Positions 3,963 to 5,489 of a stretch of 5,489 nucleotides of DNA are shown here, in pieces. Location: contig CADBNJ010000318.1 in assembly GCA_902795955.1 (NCBI GenBank), forward strand, positions 1 through 5,489, given 5' to 3'. Position 1 is the first letter of the stretch. Every line of letters begins with the position of its first letter. The position numbers and the translations under genes are program-made. Below the pieces are notes generated by a model. The model saw only the letters and a list, made by a program, of their open reading frames with translations. It ran no database searches and was not told where the DNA came from. This stretch comes from Oscillospiraceae bacterium (GTDB lineage Bacteria; Bacillota; Clostridia; Saccharofermentanales; Saccharofermentanaceae).

Positions 3963-5489
3963 TCAGACAGCAGGCTCCGGAAGAATACTGAACGACTTCT
4001 CAGCCGAGCCGGTATAGTCTCCCATACCGACGATCAGGAACTTGTGGGCACCCTCGGATACGGGCGGTTCTTCCACATAGATCTTATAATCCACTCCTTC
4101 AGTCAGCACCTTCTTCTCTTCCGTACCGAAGACTGATCCGTCGACAGTGATCACAGGCATCTGTTCCTTTCCGTTATATACTGCATCCTCTGCCTCCGCA
4201 AGACGGATACTGTACAGGACACCGGAAGGATCATTCACCTTATCCTGAATATTATAAACCGTGCCGTATATATCCCTGACAACCACATTGTAGACAGCCT
4301 TCTCTCCGCTGTCATTCAGCTCCTTAATATCCGGAATGTCATCGATATCAATATAGTCCAGCCTGATCTTCGGAGCATTCTCCGCATTCAGCTCGAAAGG
4401 ACGGCTGACCGGTATATACACCTCTTCTGCTCCGTTCAATTCCGTAAGTTTGCACAGTGTGATCTCGATGGTCCCCTTCATGGAGGCCGGTGTTATGGTA
4501 TAGTATCCGCCTTCAGGAGAATGCACATTCACCGAGAAGAGCATTCCCTTCTTAAAGGACAGCGTCATCTCCTGTGGATCTCCCTTGGCGGTATCACCGT
4601 CCTTTATCACACCGGTGGCACAGACCGTAGTGGTGACACCATCCTCCTCCTGCGAAGCATCCGCCAAGTGGTACACACCATCCGCATCCTTTACGGCATG
4701 CCATTTCTTATCGGGAACCGGCACATCCCATGCCGCGGATTCATTCTGCATCCACCTGTTGTAATCATCCCAGTCCTCAAATCCGTAATCCAACACTCCG
4801 TTCACCGTGCCGATATGGAATCCGAACGGGTGAGCGGAATCGAAATAATCCTCCCAATTCTGCTCTTTGATATACTCCTCTGCTACCGTCGTTGATGCAT
4901 ATACATCAATATCCACACTCTCAAAGGTCTGCTTCTTTACGCCCTCAAAGCAGACTCTTGGCCGTGTCCCTTCCGGTTCCTTCACGGTATAGACAGTGAT
5001 ACCTTCTTTACCGACGGCATCCTCAGCCTGCTTTCTGATCACCGGCTCGAGCCAGGCTTTCATAACTGATTCTCCGCCCATGCGGTCAGCAATGTGCACA
5101 ATGATGGTGTTCCACGGACAATCCTCCCCGTCCATGCCTCCGTCAATGTCGTACCGCCACATCTCCCTTATCCTGTCATAATCGATCTGTGATTTAGGTG
5201 TGCCGTTCACGATCAGACTGCCGACCGCCGTTCCCGTGTGATTGACCAGCGCATATTTCAATACCGTGTCCACATGCTGTTCGAAGAGGATCTTTCGCTT
5301 ATCCCCATCCGGAAGTGTGCTGCAGTATTTCTCCAAAGCATCCGTATAGTCCGACGGATCCGAGGATGAGTGAACATTCGGCATATAGATATACATGCCG
5401 CTTGTGCCGCAGGTGCCGTAAACCACTTTCCCTGTCTCATCGATATAGAAATGCTCCTTGGATACAATGCCGCCGGTCCCCTTAGCATA
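3963..5489 (-). CDS. Large secreted protein, possible clostripain-like (C11) peptidase C-terminal part with Ig-like repeat (partial)
   Basis: The frame is open from the window edge to a TGA at 3963-3965, giving the last 508 residues; the start lies outside, and a GTG at 5426 is internal. Residue numbers here count from the edge. I do not recognise the protein firmly. Residues 29-57 (TSGMYIYMPNVHSS, then an acidic, Tyr-rich stretch) resemble the 'GxSIYFP' segment of C11 cysteine peptidases. Residues 381-415, ending VVRDIYGTVYNIQD, resemble the 'D-x-Y-G-N-x-Y' segment often found late in clostridial C11 proteins. No catalytic His/Cys can be assigned; they would lie further N-terminal. Residues 425-503 form a clear Ig-like/MBG-type repeat: AVYNGKEQMPVITV, then LTEGVDYKI, then GMGDYTGSAEKSFSI. 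The protein ends EPAV with no LPXTG motif, hydrophobic tail or dockerin. The lack of transmembrane helices and the Ig-like tail indicate an extracellular role. Only 82 bases separate it from the ABC operon. Confidence is high that it is a gene, low for the peptidase assignment. Confidence 0.8.
   Translation of the reverse strand, partial: YAKGTGGIVSKEHFYIDETGKVVYGTCGTSGMYIYMPNVHSSSDPSDYTDALEKYCSTLPDGDKRKILFEQHVDTVLKYALVNHTGTAVGSLIVNGTPKSQIDYDRIREMWRYDIDGGMDGEDCPWNTIIVHIADRMGGESVMKAWLEPVIRKQAEDAVGKEGITVYTVKEPEGTRPRVCFEGVKKQTFESVDIDVYASTTVAEEYIKEQNWEDYFDSAHPFGFHIGTVNGVLDYGFEDWDDYNRWMQNESAAWDVPVPDKKWHAVKDADGVYHLADASQEEDGVTTTVCATGVIKDGDTAKGDPQEMTLSFKKGMLFSVNVHSPEGGYYTITPASMKGTIEITLCKLTELNGAEEVYIPVSRPFELNAENAPKIRLDYIDIDDIPDIKELNDSGEKAVYNVVVRDIYGTVYNIQDKVNDPSGVLYSIRLAEAEDAVYNGKEQMPVITVDGSVFGTEEKKVLTEGVDYKIYVEEPPVSEGAHKFLIVGMGDYTGSAEKSFSILPEPAV
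4002..4217 (-). other. Ig-like/MBG-type repeat domain encoded at the 3' end of the secreted protein gene
   Basis: The stretch encodes about 72 residues with the signature of repeats widespread in clostridial cell-surface proteins: V-Y-N-G-K-x-Q-x-P-x-I-T-V at the start, L-x-x-G-V-D-Y-x-I in the middle, and G-x-G-D-Y-T-G-S-x-x-x-S-F-S-I at the end. Only one copy is present, at the extreme C-terminus. Such domains usually act as spacers or binding modules outside the cell. Confidence 0.65.

Noticed and set aside
5424..5426. GTG as the start of the right-hand secreted protein
   Set aside because: The frame continues open to the window edge with protein-like sequence, no ribosome binding site is seen, and no signal peptide follows the GTG. 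The gene is simply cut by the window.

Overview
The window looks like chromosomal DNA from an anaerobic Firmicute, most likely class Clostridia (Lachnospiraceae/Oscillospirales-type gut or rumen organism). The grounds are balanced base composition, purine-rich GGAGG-type ribosome binding sites, a TTG start, an ABC-2 type exporter operon of a style common in Firmicutes, and large secreted proteins with the Ig-like and beta-helix repeats typical of clostridial surface proteins. This placement is inference from gene style, not from a marker gene. Every supported gene lies on the minus strand, so the layout reads right to left.

From the right edge: (1) 5489-3963 is the C-terminal 508 residues of a large extracellular protein. 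It may be a clostripain-like (C11) peptidase and ends in an Ig-like/MBG-type repeat; its N-terminus lies outside the window. (2) 3962-3881 is an 82-base gap. It holds an extended -10 promoter flanked by a perfect 8+8 bp inverted repeat that looks like an operator. (3) 3880-1103 is a compact four-gene unit: an ABC ATPase (TTG start), a 110-residue three-helix membrane protein, a 563-residue polytopic permease built from two similar halves, and a GNAT acetyltransferase. Gaps within it are 20, 2 and 4 bases, so co-transcription and translational coupling are likely. (4) 662-567 is a short gap with a second probable promoter, a 5' UTR hairpin and a strong ribosome binding site. (5) 566-1 is the N-terminal 188 residues of a secreted protein: signal peptide, very acidic linker, then the first rungs of a probable beta-helix. 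It runs off the left edge.

The middle unit probably makes one membrane exporter: one ATPase energises the large permease, and the small membrane protein may be an accessory or assembly subunit. The substrate cannot be read from the sequence. The terminal acetyltransferase raises the possibility of a detoxification or self-protection module, but this is inference. No transcriptional regulator is encoded in the window although the operon promoter carries an operator-like dyad, so any regulator would act in trans. I saw no convincing Rho-independent terminator in either intergenic gap, no RNA genes, no mobile elements and no CRISPR array.
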